This document shows positions 16,803 to 26,091 of a stretch of DNA of 64,000 nucleotides, piece by piece. Numbering within the stretch: position 1 is the first letter of the stretch; each line of letters starts with the position of its first letter. The stretch covers positions 62,001 to 126,000 of the forward strand of contig NZ_SDVB01000106.1 of the NCBI RefSeq assembly GCF_004137355.1, in the 5' to 3' direction. A program made the translations under genes and the position numbers. A model generated the notes under the pieces. That model saw only the letters and a program-made list of their open reading frames with translations. It was not told where the DNA came from and made no database searches. This DNA comes from Ciceribacter ferrooxidans (GTDB lineage Bacteria > Pseudomonadota > Alphaproteobacteria > Rhizobiales > Rhizobiaceae).

Positions 16803-16833
16803 GCATTTGCCGGGCAGCCCGCCCGGCAAATGC
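16803..16833 (+). terminator. Perfect 13-bp hairpin after cupredoxin gene
   Basis: GCATTTGCCGGGC and GCCCGGCAAATGC form a perfect 13-bp stem with a five-base loop, eight bases after the cupredoxin stop. No T-run follows, but place and strength support an intrinsic-type or attenuating terminator. The remaining bases to 17069 show no supported gene. Confidence 0.7.
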
Positions 16834-17069
16834 GAGGCGGAAACCGGCTCCACCGGCAGGCCCCGACGCCACCGACGACGTGTTCGTCCGCAGAAAGAAA
16901 TACGCCCGGACTAACTCTGAAAGCTCGTGCCATTGCATGGATCGGATGCCGCAGTCGAGGCCGTTCGGAACCCCAGAGTATTATGGCGCCGGACGAAGGC
17001 GGTGGGGCCTTGATCGATGACGCGCAAAAACTGGGACCTTGCGCCTCAAGATGACTACCTGCATCGCCG

Positions 17070-20000
17070 TCATCGACCGATGTCATACCCCCTGTTTGGC
17101 CGAGGGGTACGATCGTGAACGGTCTCGAAGCCTTCCACCCACGTGATTTGCTGCAACGCTTTCAGTTTTTCGAGCATCGCTTCCAGAGCGCGACGTTGCG
17201 CCGGCGGTACCCGCTTGATGATCTCCCGCTCGCCCCGCCGAATTGCGCCTTTGCCAAACCGCTCGTCGAGTGCCCGGCTGACGGACGCCAACTCGCGTCG
17301 TACCAGGGGATCGAGGAAAGCTGAGGACGCGCGGGGTATTATGGCCTTGTCCTTCATTCGTCTCGCGAAGGTCCGCAGGGCTTCTTCGGCGGCTTGCGAC
17401 AATCCGGGAACGGCGACGGCCATGCTGCGTCGTTCCTCCGCGACCGCTCGGCGCTCCGCGGCGAAGGCGCCGACGTAAGCCGCCGCGAGAGCGCGCAGAC
17501 GGACGCTCGCTTGCGCGACCGAACGCTGTGCCTCCTTCCGTTCTGCGCCGGAGGCAAGCATTCGGTTCATCAGGCGACTCGAGCCGCGCAACGCACCGTA
17601 CGCAGACGGGTCGTTGGCCACGGCTGCAGCGATCCTCTCGCCGGCAAAGCCCTCCATGATCAAGGCCTCGATCTTGTCGACGGCGCCTGCGGGATCGCGC
17701 CATATACGGCTAGCCGTCTCGGCGAGTGCGAGCCGATTATCCCGGTAGGGCACAGAGGCGAGTGCGCGCTCCCTCGCCTCATCCGCAATCGTTGTTTTGA
17801 ACTCCGTCACGGCAGCGAGGATCGGCAGCATGTTGGCAGGCCCGCTCGTGGCCGCGATGCTCGCGCCGGCAACGATCTTCGAGCGGTCGTGCCTCTCGGC
17901 CAGCTGCTGTTCATCGGCAAAGCGCCTTACGGCGCGAAAGAGCCGGACAAGCGCCTCCCGACGCTCTGGATGAAGATCCTCAGGCATCCGTTCGAGCATC
18001 TTGCGTTCGGCAACTGCACGCGCCTTTTCGGTGAACGCGTCAGAGCCGAAGCGCGCGGTCAGCGCCTCGTCGGCGGCTTTGACCTCCCGAACCAGCGGAC
18101 GGTCCTCGGCGGCATAGGTGAAGGCCGTTTTGTAGGCATCATTCCCACCGCGTTCGCGGACGGTCTCGATTTCGACAAGACGCGCCATTGCCTGTCTCGA
18201 GAGCGCAGGGACCGACAATGCCATATGTGCACGCCGCTGCTGCTCACCCCTGGCAAAGCATCCTGCCTGCCTGCAAAACTCGACCGCATGCGCACGCGCC
18301 AACGGCAACATCGCTGATACGGCGGCCATTGCACCTCTGCGCTCATTGCGGGCTGCACGACCATCGATGATCAGGTCGGAACCGCGCAGACGGCCGAGGC
18401 GTTCTGGTGCAGACCTGAGACCATCGGCAAGCTCGCGCGGCTCAATCCTGGCGGCCGATGCGAGCGCGTTCAACGCCGACATCGCGCGATCCGGGTCGCG
18501 ATAGATCCGGGTGAGCACTGGGCGCAGGATGGCCTCACGTTCCTTCCACCGCTGCGAGGAGACCTGAGCAAGACGTGCATCCTCCTCGACGCTGCGGGAG
18601 AATTTCGTGGTGGGCGGGATGAGATATTTTTCACCCAACGGGATTCCCGCTTCACGCAACGCGTTTTCGGGCGAGAGCGATGCGGTCCGTCCCTCGTTGT
18701 ACGAGACACGTCGTTCGCGCTCAATCGCAAAGCCGAGTGCAACGCTCGCCCGCTCCCAGAGCTTAGCCACCTGCCCGCGCTTTTCCGCAATCCACGCCAG
18801 TCGCCGGGCAACGCCTTCCTCCATCCCGGCTGTGGCGTTGGCGAGTGTGTCGATCCCGCGCCGACGTGCGAAATCGCGGGCGTGCGCCTGATAACCCTCC
18901 TCGCTTTCAAAATCGAGGGTCGTGGTCTTCGCCCCGGATCGGCCGAGGCGCTCGACAAGTTGCTTGAACAACTCCGGCCTTCGGCTTTCCCGCTCGATCC
19001 TCTCCCGGCGTCTATCGGCAGTTTCGATCTGCCTTGCGGTCCATACGTTTCGGTCGACCTCCCTTTCCTCGAAGCGCCTTTGCCCGGTGTTCTCATCGGT
19101 AACGGGAACCTTGACCTTGACCCGCTCCACGCCGTCCTTTCGCAGCGTGACCGTGTCGCCTTTTGAAATGCCACCCTCCTTGAGCGCCTTCGGCAGGCTC
19201 ACGCCCCAAAGCCGATGGACGGTTCCGTCGTCCGCCATCACGTCGGCATAAGGGCTCTCTTCCGTATCCTGCTCAGTGGGGCGGAACCTGGCTCGTCCGG
19301 CCGCCACAAGCTCGCCGGTGACGCCGGCGGCATGATCGACGCGGGGCTTGCGGTCCCAGTCCCGCTTCGGTTCAAAATCTTCCTTCGCGGCATAGAGATC
19401 GGCGCGGTCGCGATGGCGTGTCATTGCCACATAGGTCAGGTGCTGATCCATCATCCCGGTCGCGAGCACGAAGGTCCGCTCCACCGTCGACCCTTGGGAC
19501 TTATGGATGGTCGCGGCATAACCGTGATCGACGTTGCGGTAGCTGTCCTCGCTGATGACGAGGTCACGGCCGTTGTCGAGGCGCACCGTCAGAAGCGGAT
19601 CGCCTCGTTTGCTGCCGGTTGAAACGACCGTGCCGAGCATGCCGTTCCTGATATATTGAGGGCCGCACGATTTCGCCCGCGGCTCGACGAAACGGGCGTT
19701 CTCAAGGAAGATGATGCGGTCGCCGGCAGCGAATTCGCGACGGCCACGCGCCGTCTGGAATTGACGCGCGCCGGTCAAAGCGCCCTCACCGATAATTACG
19801 TTGCGCAAGGTCTCGTTAAGCTCTCGAACATCATCGTTGGTGTGGGCAAGGACGAGCAGTTCGTCACCGCGTGGGCGGCTTGGTTGTTCAATTGCGGCGG
19901 ACTTCCTGATGAGGTCGCTGCGGGCTTCGGCCCAGTCGGCAACAAGGCGCTCGATGACATCAGGACGTGTTTCGGACTCGATAATGCGGCCTCGTTGGGC

Positions 20001-21701
20001 GTAGGCATCAAGGCCCTCCTCGACCCTGCCGCGCGCAAACAGACGCGATGCGTGACGAGCCCAGGCATCGCGCTGGCGGCGCACTCCGGACAGTTCTGCA
20101 AAGCCGATCCGTTCAGTCATTGCCCTGAATGCCGCGCCCGCCTGGATCGGCTGCAACTGCATGGCGTCGCCGACGAGCACGACCTTTGCCCTTGCCCTCG
20201 CGACGAAGTCGAGGACGCGTGACATTTGTTGTGAGGAGATCATGCCGGCTTCGTCAATCACGAGGACGTCACCGCGTTTGAGCTGTTCCCGGCCGGAGGC
20301 CCAGGCCAGTTCCCAGGAGGCCAACGTACGCGATCTGATCCCCGAACTGTCCTCCAGCCCTTCGGCCGCCTTGCCGGCAAGTGCGGCGCCGATCACCCGA
20401 CGGCTGTCGCTTTCCCAGGCGATGCACGCGGCCGAAAGCAGGCTCGACTTGCCTGCGCCCGCAAGACCGACGACCGCTGCGATGGCATGGTCACCCGTCA
20501 CGTGACGGATGGCATCGACCTGCTCCGGATCGAGCCGGAGGGGCTTTCGTGGATCCTGTTCGATCTGTGCAATCGCGGCGGCGACCACATCGACCGAAAT
20601 CGCAAAGCCACGGCGCTTCGACAGGATGCGCGCCGCCTGTGCCATGTCATATTCGGTGCGCAGGATCTCGCGCGTCGTGAAGATCGCCGGTTCCGTCACC
20701 TGACCCTTTTCGGCAGCAAGCCCCTGAGGCCTCAGCAGGAGCAGGCTGTCAGAGCTCATAAGCCGCGCGCGGATGTTTGCGAAATCCACCGGATCATCGA
20801 CGTAGCGATGAAGCGCCCTGGCGATGTCCCTCTCGCTAAAGGTGGAGCGTTCATTTGCGAGCTGCCTGAGGAGAAGCTCGGGATCCCCCATAAGCCGATC
20901 GGACATCGCCTGCCGGTATGCCAGGTCGGCGGGCGCGAAGTACATCTCCGTGCCCCTGCGCACGAGCGCCGCCTTCTCCGGCCCGAGGTGTCTTTGGGCC
21001 ATCCCCTCCAGGCCCTGTTCGGCATAGGGGCGACCATCAAGGCGGATGTCATGGCCGGCAAGCGTCAGATGCCGGTTGGCGGTTTCCGCCCACGCGATCT
21101 TCCATTCCTTCATGGTTTCCTTATCGCCAGCCCAGAGCCTGTAGACGATCTTCCCGCTTGGCCTGCCCGGCGTGACGACACGCAATGGCTCGCCGTTCCC
21201 GTCAAGCACAGGGACCTTCTTCGGTCCGAAGCCTCCCGCCGTCAGGGGCCGCAAGGTCGTCATCAGATGGATGTGCGGATTGCCGTCCTTGTCGTGATAG
21301 ACCCAGTCGGCCACCATGCCTTTTGAGGTGAGGGCATCATGGACAAACTCACGGACGAGCGCGATGTTCTCGCACCGCGTCAGTTCCTCCGGCAAAGCAA
21401 TGATCACCTCGCGGGCGAGCTGTGCGTCCGCCCGCGCCTCGAAGGCATCTACCGCATTCCAGAGAGCCTCGCTTGCCCTTGCCACGGGCTTTCCGTCGAT
21501 GAGCGATCTGATCCACTCCGGCGCCTGATCCGGCAATGCCAACTCCTCGTGTACCAGTTCGCGGGACCCGCCGCGATAGCTGAACGTCTCTCCGGTGAGC
21601 TCGTCCGTCATGCGGGCTCGGTGGCGATAGGCGGCGGCCGAGACGACGCCGCGTCCCGCTCCCCTGCTGATCACCTGCGCTCTGACGAACATGATCGCCA
21701 A
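17070..21701 (-). CDS. traA: Ti/Sym-type conjugative relaxase-helicase TraA
   Basis: The 1543-residue protein starts with a MobA/MobL-type relaxase domain: Tyr25 (SAAAYRHRARM) is the candidate nicking tyrosine, and His143/His145 (NPHIHLMTTL) bind the metal. A RecD-like helicase follows, with Walker A GLAGAGKSS (412-420), DEAGMISSQQ and GDAMQLQPIQAG. The long C-terminal third is helical and poorly conserved. It is longer than Agrobacterium Ti TraA (about 1100) and matches the long form on rhizobial Sym plasmids. TTG 21701 has a GGAG 7 bases upstream; ATG 21692 is the alternative. It faces traCDG across oriT. Confidence 0.93.
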   Translation of the reverse strand: MAIMFVRAQVISRGAGRGVVSAAAYRHRARMTDELTGETFSYRGGSRELVHEELALPDQAPEWIRSLIDGKPVARASEALWNAVDAFEARADAQLAREVIIALPEELTRCENIALVREFVHDALTSKGMVADWVYHDKDGNPHIHLMTTLRPLTAGGFGPKKVPVLDGNGEPLRVVTPGRPSGKIVYRLWAGDKETMKEWKIAWAETANRHLTLAGHDIRLDGRPYAEQGLEGMAQRHLGPEKAALVRRGTEMYFAPADLAYRQAMSDRLMGDPELLLRQLANERSTFSERDIARALHRYVDDPVDFANIRARLMSSDSLLLLRPQGLAAEKGQVTEPAIFTTREILRTEYDMAQAARILSKRRGFAISVDVVAAAIAQIEQDPRKPLRLDPEQVDAIRHVTGDHAIAAVVGLAGAGKSSLLSAACIAWESDSRRVIGAALAGKAAEGLEDSSGIRSRTLASWELAWASGREQLKRGDVLVIDEAGMISSQQMSRVLDFVARARAKVVLVGDAMQLQPIQAGAAFRAMTERIGFAELSGVRRQRDAWARHASRLFARGRVEEGLDAYAQRGRIIESETRPDVIERLVADWAEARSDLIRKSAAIEQPSRPRGDELLVLAHTNDDVRELNETLRNVIIGEGALTGARQFQTARGRREFAAGDRIIFLENARFVEPRAKSCGPQYIRNGMLGTVVSTGSKRGDPLLTVRLDNGRDLVISEDSYRNVDHGYAATIHKSQGSTVERTFVLATGMMDQHLTYVAMTRHRDRADLYAAKEDFEPKRDWDRKPRVDHAAGVTGELVAAGRARFRPTEQDTEESPYADVMADDGTVHRLWGVSLPKALKEGGISKGDTVTLRKDGVERVKVKVPVTDENTGQRRFEEREVDRNVWTARQIETADRRRERIERESRRPELFKQLVERLGRSGAKTTTLDFESEEGYQAHARDFARRRGIDTLANATAGMEEGVARRLAWIAEKRGQVAKLWERASVALGFAIERERRVSYNEGRTASLSPENALREAGIPLGEKYLIPPTTKFSRSVEEDARLAQVSSQRWKEREAILRPVLTRIYRDPDRAMSALNALASAARIEPRELADGLRSAPERLGRLRGSDLIIDGRAARNERRGAMAAVSAMLPLARAHAVEFCRQAGCFARGEQQRRAHMALSVPALSRQAMARLVEIETVRERGGNDAYKTAFTYAAEDRPLVREVKAADEALTARFGSDAFTEKARAVAERKMLERMPEDLHPERREALVRLFRAVRRFADEQQLAERHDRSKIVAGASIAATSGPANMLPILAAVTEFKTTIADEARERALASVPYRDNRLALAETASRIWRDPAGAVDKIEALIMEGFAGERIAAAVANDPSAYGALRGSSRLMNRMLASGAERKEAQRSVAQASVRLRALAAAYVGAFAAERRAVAEERRSMAVAVPGLSQAAEEALRTFARRMKDKAIIPRASSAFLDPLVRRELASVSRALDERFGKGAIRRGEREIIKRVPPAQRRALEAMLEKLKALQQITWVEGFETVHDRTPRPNRGYDIGR

Positions 21702-21725
21702 GACCGTCTCCAGACCACTTCGAGC

Positions 21726-21760
21726 ACGTCGCGGAAGCGACGTATATTGCGCCCTCGACG
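21726..21760. other. Origin of conjugative transfer (oriT) with nic region
   Basis: Between traA and traC, the perfect inverted repeat ACGTCGC-GGAA-GCGACGT (21726-21743) is directly followed by ATATTGCGCCCTC. The TGCGCCCT core is shared with the nic region of RSF1010 and Ti plasmid oriT sites, which MobQ-type relaxases such as TraA cut. Both the hairpin next to the nic core and the location between the divergent traA and traC genes are as in Ti plasmids. Confidence 0.82.
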
Positions 21761-21919
21761 GACCGAACCCGAGGGGCCGGTTCGTCCTTCTGCCAGATGG
21801 CCGTCAACCAAAGCGTCGCGTGCCACCTGCTGACCGGCCTAGACTATTCGATTTTACTGATTTATTCTAGTTTGTATAATCGACGCAACCGATCCCGTAG
21901 AATTGTTGGAGGCACGGAA

Positions 21920-22207
21920 ATGAGGCCGAAATCTTCGATCTCCGATCTGGACGCACAGATGGAACGGCTGAGAGAGCGACGAGAATTTCTGGTAGTTAAA
22001 TCGGCGGAGCGGTTTGCCCGTGCGGCGATCAAATCGGGGCTCGCGGAAATGGAAATCGCCGACGCAGAGGTCGAACGGATCGTGGACGAAATCGCGACGC
22101 GATTTCGCAAACCGGAAAGAAGGGCGAGCGTCGCCGCAAGCACTTCATTGCATCGCTCGCCAAGTGGCGAGACTGGAGCGCCGGCGGAGGCTCCTCATGA
22201 CCATTGA
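21920..22207 (+). CDS. traC: Conjugal transfer protein TraC
   Basis: The 95-residue protein is charged and helical, with RLRERREFLVVKSAERFARA and a central ADAEVERIVDEIATRF, as in TraC of Ti-type systems. It is thought to act as a relaxosome accessory at oriT. A GGAGG lies 7 bases before this ATG, which decides the start. It is the first gene after oriT and overlaps traD. Confidence 0.85.
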   Translation: MRPKSSISDLDAQMERLRERREFLVVKSAERFARAAIKSGLAEMEIADAEVERIVDEIATRFRKPERRASVAASTSLHRSPSGETGAPAEAPHDH

Positions 22208-22427
22208 TCGGAAGACCGACACGCGGGAGCGATTGCTGCTTGGCAGCATCGTGGTCAAGGCGGGTTTGGCCCGAGCCGACAGGGCATTTCTGCTCGGCGG
22301 CCTCATCGAACTGGCAAGGCTCGGTCCTGATTCACCGGAACATCAACGCCTGCGCAAGGCGGGTGAGGAAGCGTTCGGGGCGGAGCCGCCGGCAGCACCG
22401 TCCCCGATCGGGGAGGCGACCGAATGA
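22197..22427 (+). CDS. traD: Conjugal transfer protein TraD
   Basis: The 76-residue protein (MTIDRKTDTRERLLLGSIVV and KAGLARADRAFLLGGLIELA) fits the small TraD of Ti/Sym plasmids, which contains a conserved 'LLLGALV.KAGL' type block. It overlaps the end of traC by 11 bases and the start of traG by 4, which shows a coupled traCDG unit. It is presumed to help the relaxosome or coupling protein. Confidence 0.85.
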   Translation: MTIDRKTDTRERLLLGSIVVKAGLARADRAFLLGGLIELARLGPDSPEHQRLRKAGEEAFGAEPPAAPSPIGEATE

Positions 22428-24334
22428 TGGCGAAAACAGGGAGACGTTTGGTCTTCCTGGCACCCGTTGCCGTGACGGGTCTGGCCGTCTATGTCGTCGG
22501 ATGGCACTGGTCGCGGCTCGCCCTCGACCTGTCCGGACACACGCAGTTCTGGTTCCTGCGGGCCTCGCCCTTGCCGCCTCTCCTGCTCGGACCACTCGCC
22601 GGCCTTGTGAGCGTGTCGATCCTGCCCATGCACAGGCGGAAGCCTGTCGCAATGGCGACTCTAGTTTGCTTCCTGGCAGTGGCTGGATCCTATGGGCTGC
22701 GAGAGTTCGGCAGACTCGCGCCCTACGTGGCGAGCGGCGAGGTTTCGTGGGCTCGGGCGCTCTCATTCCTCGACATGGCAGCCGTGATCGGTGCGGTCGG
22801 CGGCTTCATATCGGCCGGCATCGCTGCTCGCATGTCCACGGCCGTGCGGGAACCGGTAAAGCGCGCGCGTCGCGCGACGTTCGGAGACGCGGACTGGCTG
22901 CCGATGCCGGCGGCCGGACGCCTTTTCCCGCCAGATGGTGAAATCGTCGTCGGCGAACGTTATCGCGTCGACAAAGACAACGTCCACAAACTGCCCTTCG
23001 ACCCGGGCGATCCCGCCACGTGGGGCCGCGGCGGCAAGGTCCCGTTGCTGACGTTCAAACAGGACTTCGACTCGACGCACATGCTCTTTTTTGCCGGCTC
23101 GGGAGGATACAAGACCACCAGCAATGTCGTACCGACCGCCCTGCGCTATACGGGACCGCTGATTTGCCTGGATCCATCTGCAGAGGTCGCGCCGATGGTC
23201 ATTGAGCACCGCAGCCGGGTGCTCGGGCGGGACGTGATGGTGCTCGATCCGACGAACCCGATCATGGGTTTCGATGTTCTCGATGGAATAGAAACGTCAC
23301 GGCACAAGGAAGAAGACATCATCGCCATCGCGCATATGCTGCTTTCTGAAAGCGCGCGGCTGGAAAGCTCGACCGCCTCCTATTTCCAGAACCAGGCACA
23401 TAATCTCCTGACCGGTCTGCTGGCACATGTCATGTTCTCGCCCGAATATGCGGGCCAGCGGACACTGCGCAGTCTGCGCCAAATCGTGTCCGAGCCGGAA
23501 CCCTCTGTCCTGGCAAGGCTGCGCGACATACAGGAGCACTCCGCCTCGGCGTTCATCCGCGAAACCTTGGGCGTCTTCACCAACATGACCGAACAGACGT
23601 TCAGCGGCGTCTATTCGACTGCATCGAAGGATACCCAATGGCTGTCGCTGGACGCCTACGCCGCGCTCGTATGCGGCAATGCCTTCAAGGCCAACGAGAT
23701 CGCCAGCGGCACAAAGGACGTCTTCCTCAACCTACCTGCCTCGGTCCTTCGTTCGTATCCGGGGATCGCGCGTGTCATCGTCGGCTCCCTGATCAACACC
23801 ATGGTGCAGGCGGACGGCGTTTTCGAGCGCCGGGCTCTCTTCATGCTCGATGAAGCAGATCTCCTTGGCTACATGCGCCTGCTCGAAGAAGCGCGCGACC
23901 GTGGTCGAAAATACGGCATCACGATGATGCTGATGTACCAGTCGGTGGCTCAGTTGGAGCGGCATTTCGGAAAGGACGGCGCGACGTCATGGATCGAGGG
24001 TTGCGCCTTCGCGTCCTATGCCGCGATCAAGGCATTCGACACCGCCCGCCATGTTTCGGCGCTGTGCGGCGAGATGACGGTGGAGGTGAAGGGAAGCTCG
24101 CGCAGCATCGGCTGGGCTACAAAGGGGAACACATCGCGCAAGTCCGAGAGCGTGAGCTTCCAACGCCGGCCGTTGATCATGCCGCATGAGATCACCCAGG
24201 CGATGCGCAAGGACGAACAGATTATCATCGTGCAGGGGCACAGTCCCATTCGCTGCGGCCGAGCCATGTATTTCCGTCGGAAAGACATGAAGCGAGCGGC
24301 AAAGACCAGCCGCTTCGTCACCCCCAGGAGGTGA
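22424..24334 (+). CDS. traG: Conjugal transfer coupling protein TraG (VirD4 type)
   Basis: The 636-residue protein has N-terminal membrane spans (roughly residues 8-30, 52-70, 78-95 and 115-135) and a cytoplasmic ATPase domain with a Walker A of the TraG form, GSGGYKTT (225-232), and a Walker B region ALFMLDEADLLG. It links the TraA-bound DNA to the mating channel at the inner membrane. The mating-channel (trb/virB) genes are not in the window, so they must be elsewhere or the plasmid is only mobilisable. Confidence 0.93.
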   Translation: MMAKTGRRLVFLAPVAVTGLAVYVVGWHWSRLALDLSGHTQFWFLRASPLPPLLLGPLAGLVSVSILPMHRRKPVAMATLVCFLAVAGSYGLREFGRLAPYVASGEVSWARALSFLDMAAVIGAVGGFISAGIAARMSTAVREPVKRARRATFGDADWLPMPAAGRLFPPDGEIVVGERYRVDKDNVHKLPFDPGDPATWGRGGKVPLLTFKQDFDSTHMLFFAGSGGYKTTSNVVPTALRYTGPLICLDPSAEVAPMVIEHRSRVLGRDVMVLDPTNPIMGFDVLDGIETSRHKEEDIIAIAHMLLSESARLESSTASYFQNQAHNLLTGLLAHVMFSPEYAGQRTLRSLRQIVSEPEPSVLARLRDIQEHSASAFIRETLGVFTNMTEQTFSGVYSTASKDTQWLSLDAYAALVCGNAFKANEIASGTKDVFLNLPASVLRSYPGIARVIVGSLINTMVQADGVFERRALFMLDEADLLGYMRLLEEARDRGRKYGITMMLMYQSVAQLERHFGKDGATSWIEGCAFASYAAIKAFDTARHVSALCGEMTVEVKGSSRSIGWATKGNTSRKSESVSFQRRPLIMPHEITQAMRKDEQIIIVQGHSPIRCGRAMYFRRKDMKRAAKTSRFVTPRR

Positions 24335-24496
24335 GGCCTCAGGCCTGTCGTAACAGAAAACACGGGTGGTCAGATGTCCGTGATTCTCGGCACGGAACTT
24401 GAAAAACCCGGGAGACCCGCAGACGAAGTGGGCGATTGCCGAGGACGGGGCGACGACCCGGTGGTGACAACATCGGAGAATTGTAGAAGCGACGAG

Positions 24497-24522
24497 GCCG
24501 GCCCCGATTTCTCGGGGCCGGC
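24497..24522. terminator. Bidirectional hairpin terminator between traG and DUF736 gene
   Basis: GCCGGCCCCGA and TCGGGGCCGGC form a perfect 11-bp stem with a four-base loop. It lies between the converging traG and DUF736 genes, 10 bases past the DUF736 stop. The flanking tract 24335-24496 has no supported gene. Confidence 0.65.
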
Positions 24523-24532
24523 TGCTTTCGGC

Positions 24533-24856
24533 TCAGTTCGGGTTGTTCCAGAGGATCACCTTGCGGTTCGGATCGCCGCCGGGTGCGGGAGCGACGTTAC
24601 CGAAGATGACGCCGATCTCCGGAGCCTCCAGCTTGACCGAGAGGTATTCCTCGCCGGTCTGTCGGGCGATGCGGTTCCACGCTGCGCCGATCTCGAAGCC
24701 GGTCTTGCGGTGGATGACGCGGTAGTCGGGCGCTTCCTCGCTTGCCTTGCTGGCATTCGGGACGATGGCGATGGGGGCGTTGACCCGGATGGTGGCGAAG
24801 ACGCCTTCGAGGGTGCCGTCGGTCTTCTGCGTCAGGGTTGCGATCGTGGTGGCCAT
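24533..24856 (-). CDS. DUF736 plasmid-borne protein
   Basis: The 107-residue protein has the DUF736 signature: an N-terminal MATTIATLTQKTDGTLEGVF, a central APIAIVPNASKASEEAPDYR, GAAWNR, and the terminal PNRKVILWNNPN. The family is common on rhizobial plasmids near transfer genes; its function is unknown. A TGTCTCCTTC motif on the plus strand gives a GAAGGAGACA ribosome site before the start. Confidence 0.85.
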   Translation of the reverse strand: MATTIATLTQKTDGTLEGVFATIRVNAPIAIVPNASKASEEAPDYRVIHRKTGFEIGAAWNRIARQTGEEYLSVKLEAPEIGVIFGNVAPAPGGDPNRKVILWNNPN

Positions 24857-25524
24857 GGTATTGTCTCCTTCGGTTGCTCGGGACCATTCCCGATGGCGCG
24901 CGAGGAGACGGCCGATCTGCTGCGGTCATCTCGGCGAAAATTCTGCAAAATTCTATTTTCCGCTAAAAAGCGGGCGCGCTTTCGTCCCGCTTGCGGGAGG
25001 GAAGCGCCAGGCGCCCGCATGAAGAACCCAAATCGAATTTTGCTGAATTTTCGCCGAGACGTACCCCTTCAGGGGTTGACCGCAAAGGCAGGCGGTCGGC
25101 TAAAGGGCGACATAGAAACGGGAATGGTCTCGTGCAACCGAAGCCGGCGACAAACCATTGGGGCCGCCCGGTCCGGCACTGCAAGAGACTGCCAGCACCG
25201 TCCGTTGCGGTCACACCGGCCGGCCCGATGTCCCCTCGGACTTCCCGGCCAAGCGCGGTCAGCAAGGAGTGTCGACTGGCCGCCACATCTCTCGGGTGCA
25301 CGTTGAGACGATCGCGGTGACCATATCGCCAGCAAACGGCGCCGCAACATCTCGTGAAGCTGCCTCCCGCCGATATCGACTAGGCGATCTTCAATGAAAC
25401 CGCCCCCGTCCGGTCTCGGCACGACGGCAGTCGCCTCGACAAACGCCCGCCTGCCCCCGTCTGTCGGTCCTGAGCAACCGGCGCCGACATCGCTTGACGT
25501 CGGTGAAATCGCGCGGGCAGGAGC
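24857..25524. other. Gene-poor stretch with long inverted repeat
   Basis: No supported gene was found in this 668-base stretch between DUF736 and the Phd-type antitoxin. Open frames here lack ribosome sites and family resemblance. Its notable content is the paired arms at 24931-24953 and 25035-25057, listed separately. A stretch of CACATCTCTCGGGTGCACG and similar GC-rich DNA around 25280-25400 shows no pattern I can name. Confidence 0.6.
24931..25057. repeat. Long imperfect inverted repeat (23-base arms)
   Basis: The left arm 24931-24953 and right arm 25035-25057 are reverse complements at 22 of 23 positions; the pattern is TCGGCGAAAATTC-(T/A)-GCAAAATTC. They are 81 bases apart. The spacer contains further GC-rich matches (GCGGGCGCGC ... 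GGCGCCCGC). This could be a cruciform, a protein-binding site, or the ends of a tiny non-coding element. Confidence 0.7.
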
Positions 25525-25785
25525 TCACGGGTCGGCGTCATACCCCTCGCCGTTCGCCAGCCGGTCGATCGCCGCGGCGAAGAGTTGCTTGTTTTCTTCC
25601 GGCATCTCGGAGGCACGATGGCCGCGTCGAGGATCTCCACCGGCTCGCATTTTCTCGTAATGCTCGTAGCTCATCAGCACGAACCGGGGTTTCCCATGCC
25701 GGGTGAGCACGACGGGTTCGCGGCCGACGGCGGCGGTGACATCGCCAATGTCCTTGCTCAGGTCGCGTGTCGTAAACTGCCGCAT
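25525..25785 (-). CDS. Phd/YefM-type antitoxin, apparently orphan
   Basis: The 86-residue protein has the Phd/YefM N-terminal DNA-binding form (FTTRDLSKDIGDVTAAVGRE, then PVVLTRHGKPRFVLMSYEHY). Such proteins repress their operon and neutralise a RelE/Doc-type toxin through the C-terminal tail. No RelE, ParE, Doc or PIN toxin is recognisable directly downstream (below 25525) or upstream, so it appears to be a solitary antitoxin. An AAGGAG ribosome site precedes the ATG. Confidence 0.78.
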   Translation of the reverse strand: MRQFTTRDLSKDIGDVTAAVGREPVVLTRHGKPRFVLMSYEHYEKMRAGGDPRRGHRASEMPEENKQLFAAAIDRLANGEGYDADP

Positions 25786-25925
25786 TTCCCACTCCTTTGT
25801 TGATCCTCCGCATTATCCAGATTTTCCCGATGTGTAGGAACCTTGAAGGGTAGAGCGCTGAGCTCGAAGGCGTTGCAGCGGTCCAGAAGCGTGACGGCCT
25901 CGGCGATCAGGCAGGCCGGTGACAT
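25755..25925 (-). pseudogene. Remnant related to DUF2493 gene
   Basis: Bases 25862-25907 match 27914-27959 inside the DUF2493 gene at about 40 of 46 positions. On the minus strand a short frame reads MSPACLIAEAVTLLDRCNAF, which parallels VAEGITLLERRNAFEF of the intact gene. The frame then runs into unrelated sequence and stops within the antitoxin gene. It looks like a leftover fragment of a second DUF2493-type gene. The rest of 25786-26091 has no other supported content except the operator near 26055. Confidence 0.5.
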
Positions 25926-26054
25926 GGGACACCGCAAGGGATCGTTACGTCGTCAGGCGCGAAGACTGCCTGCAGACGAAAATTGAGCCCGGTCGGGCGG
26001 ATCGCCGGATGCGATCAAGGGACCTGTCCTTTTTGAACTGAGGACCAAAAAGCC

Positions 26055-26076
26055 GTATATGCGCCTCAGTATATAC
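26055..26076. promoter_or_regulatory. Operator-like inverted repeat before vapB
   Basis: GTATAT (26055-26060) and ATATAC (26071-26076) are inverted about a 10-base spacer, 16 bases before the vapB start codon. VapB antitoxins commonly bind such AT-rich palindromes in their own promoter. Confidence 0.55.
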
Positions 26077-26091
26077 AAAAAGGAGGCGCCC

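Noticed and set aside
24857..25524. Toxin gene for the Phd-type antitoxin
   Set aside because: No frame in either direction shows a RelE, ParE, Doc or PIN pattern, so the antitoxin is reported as orphan.
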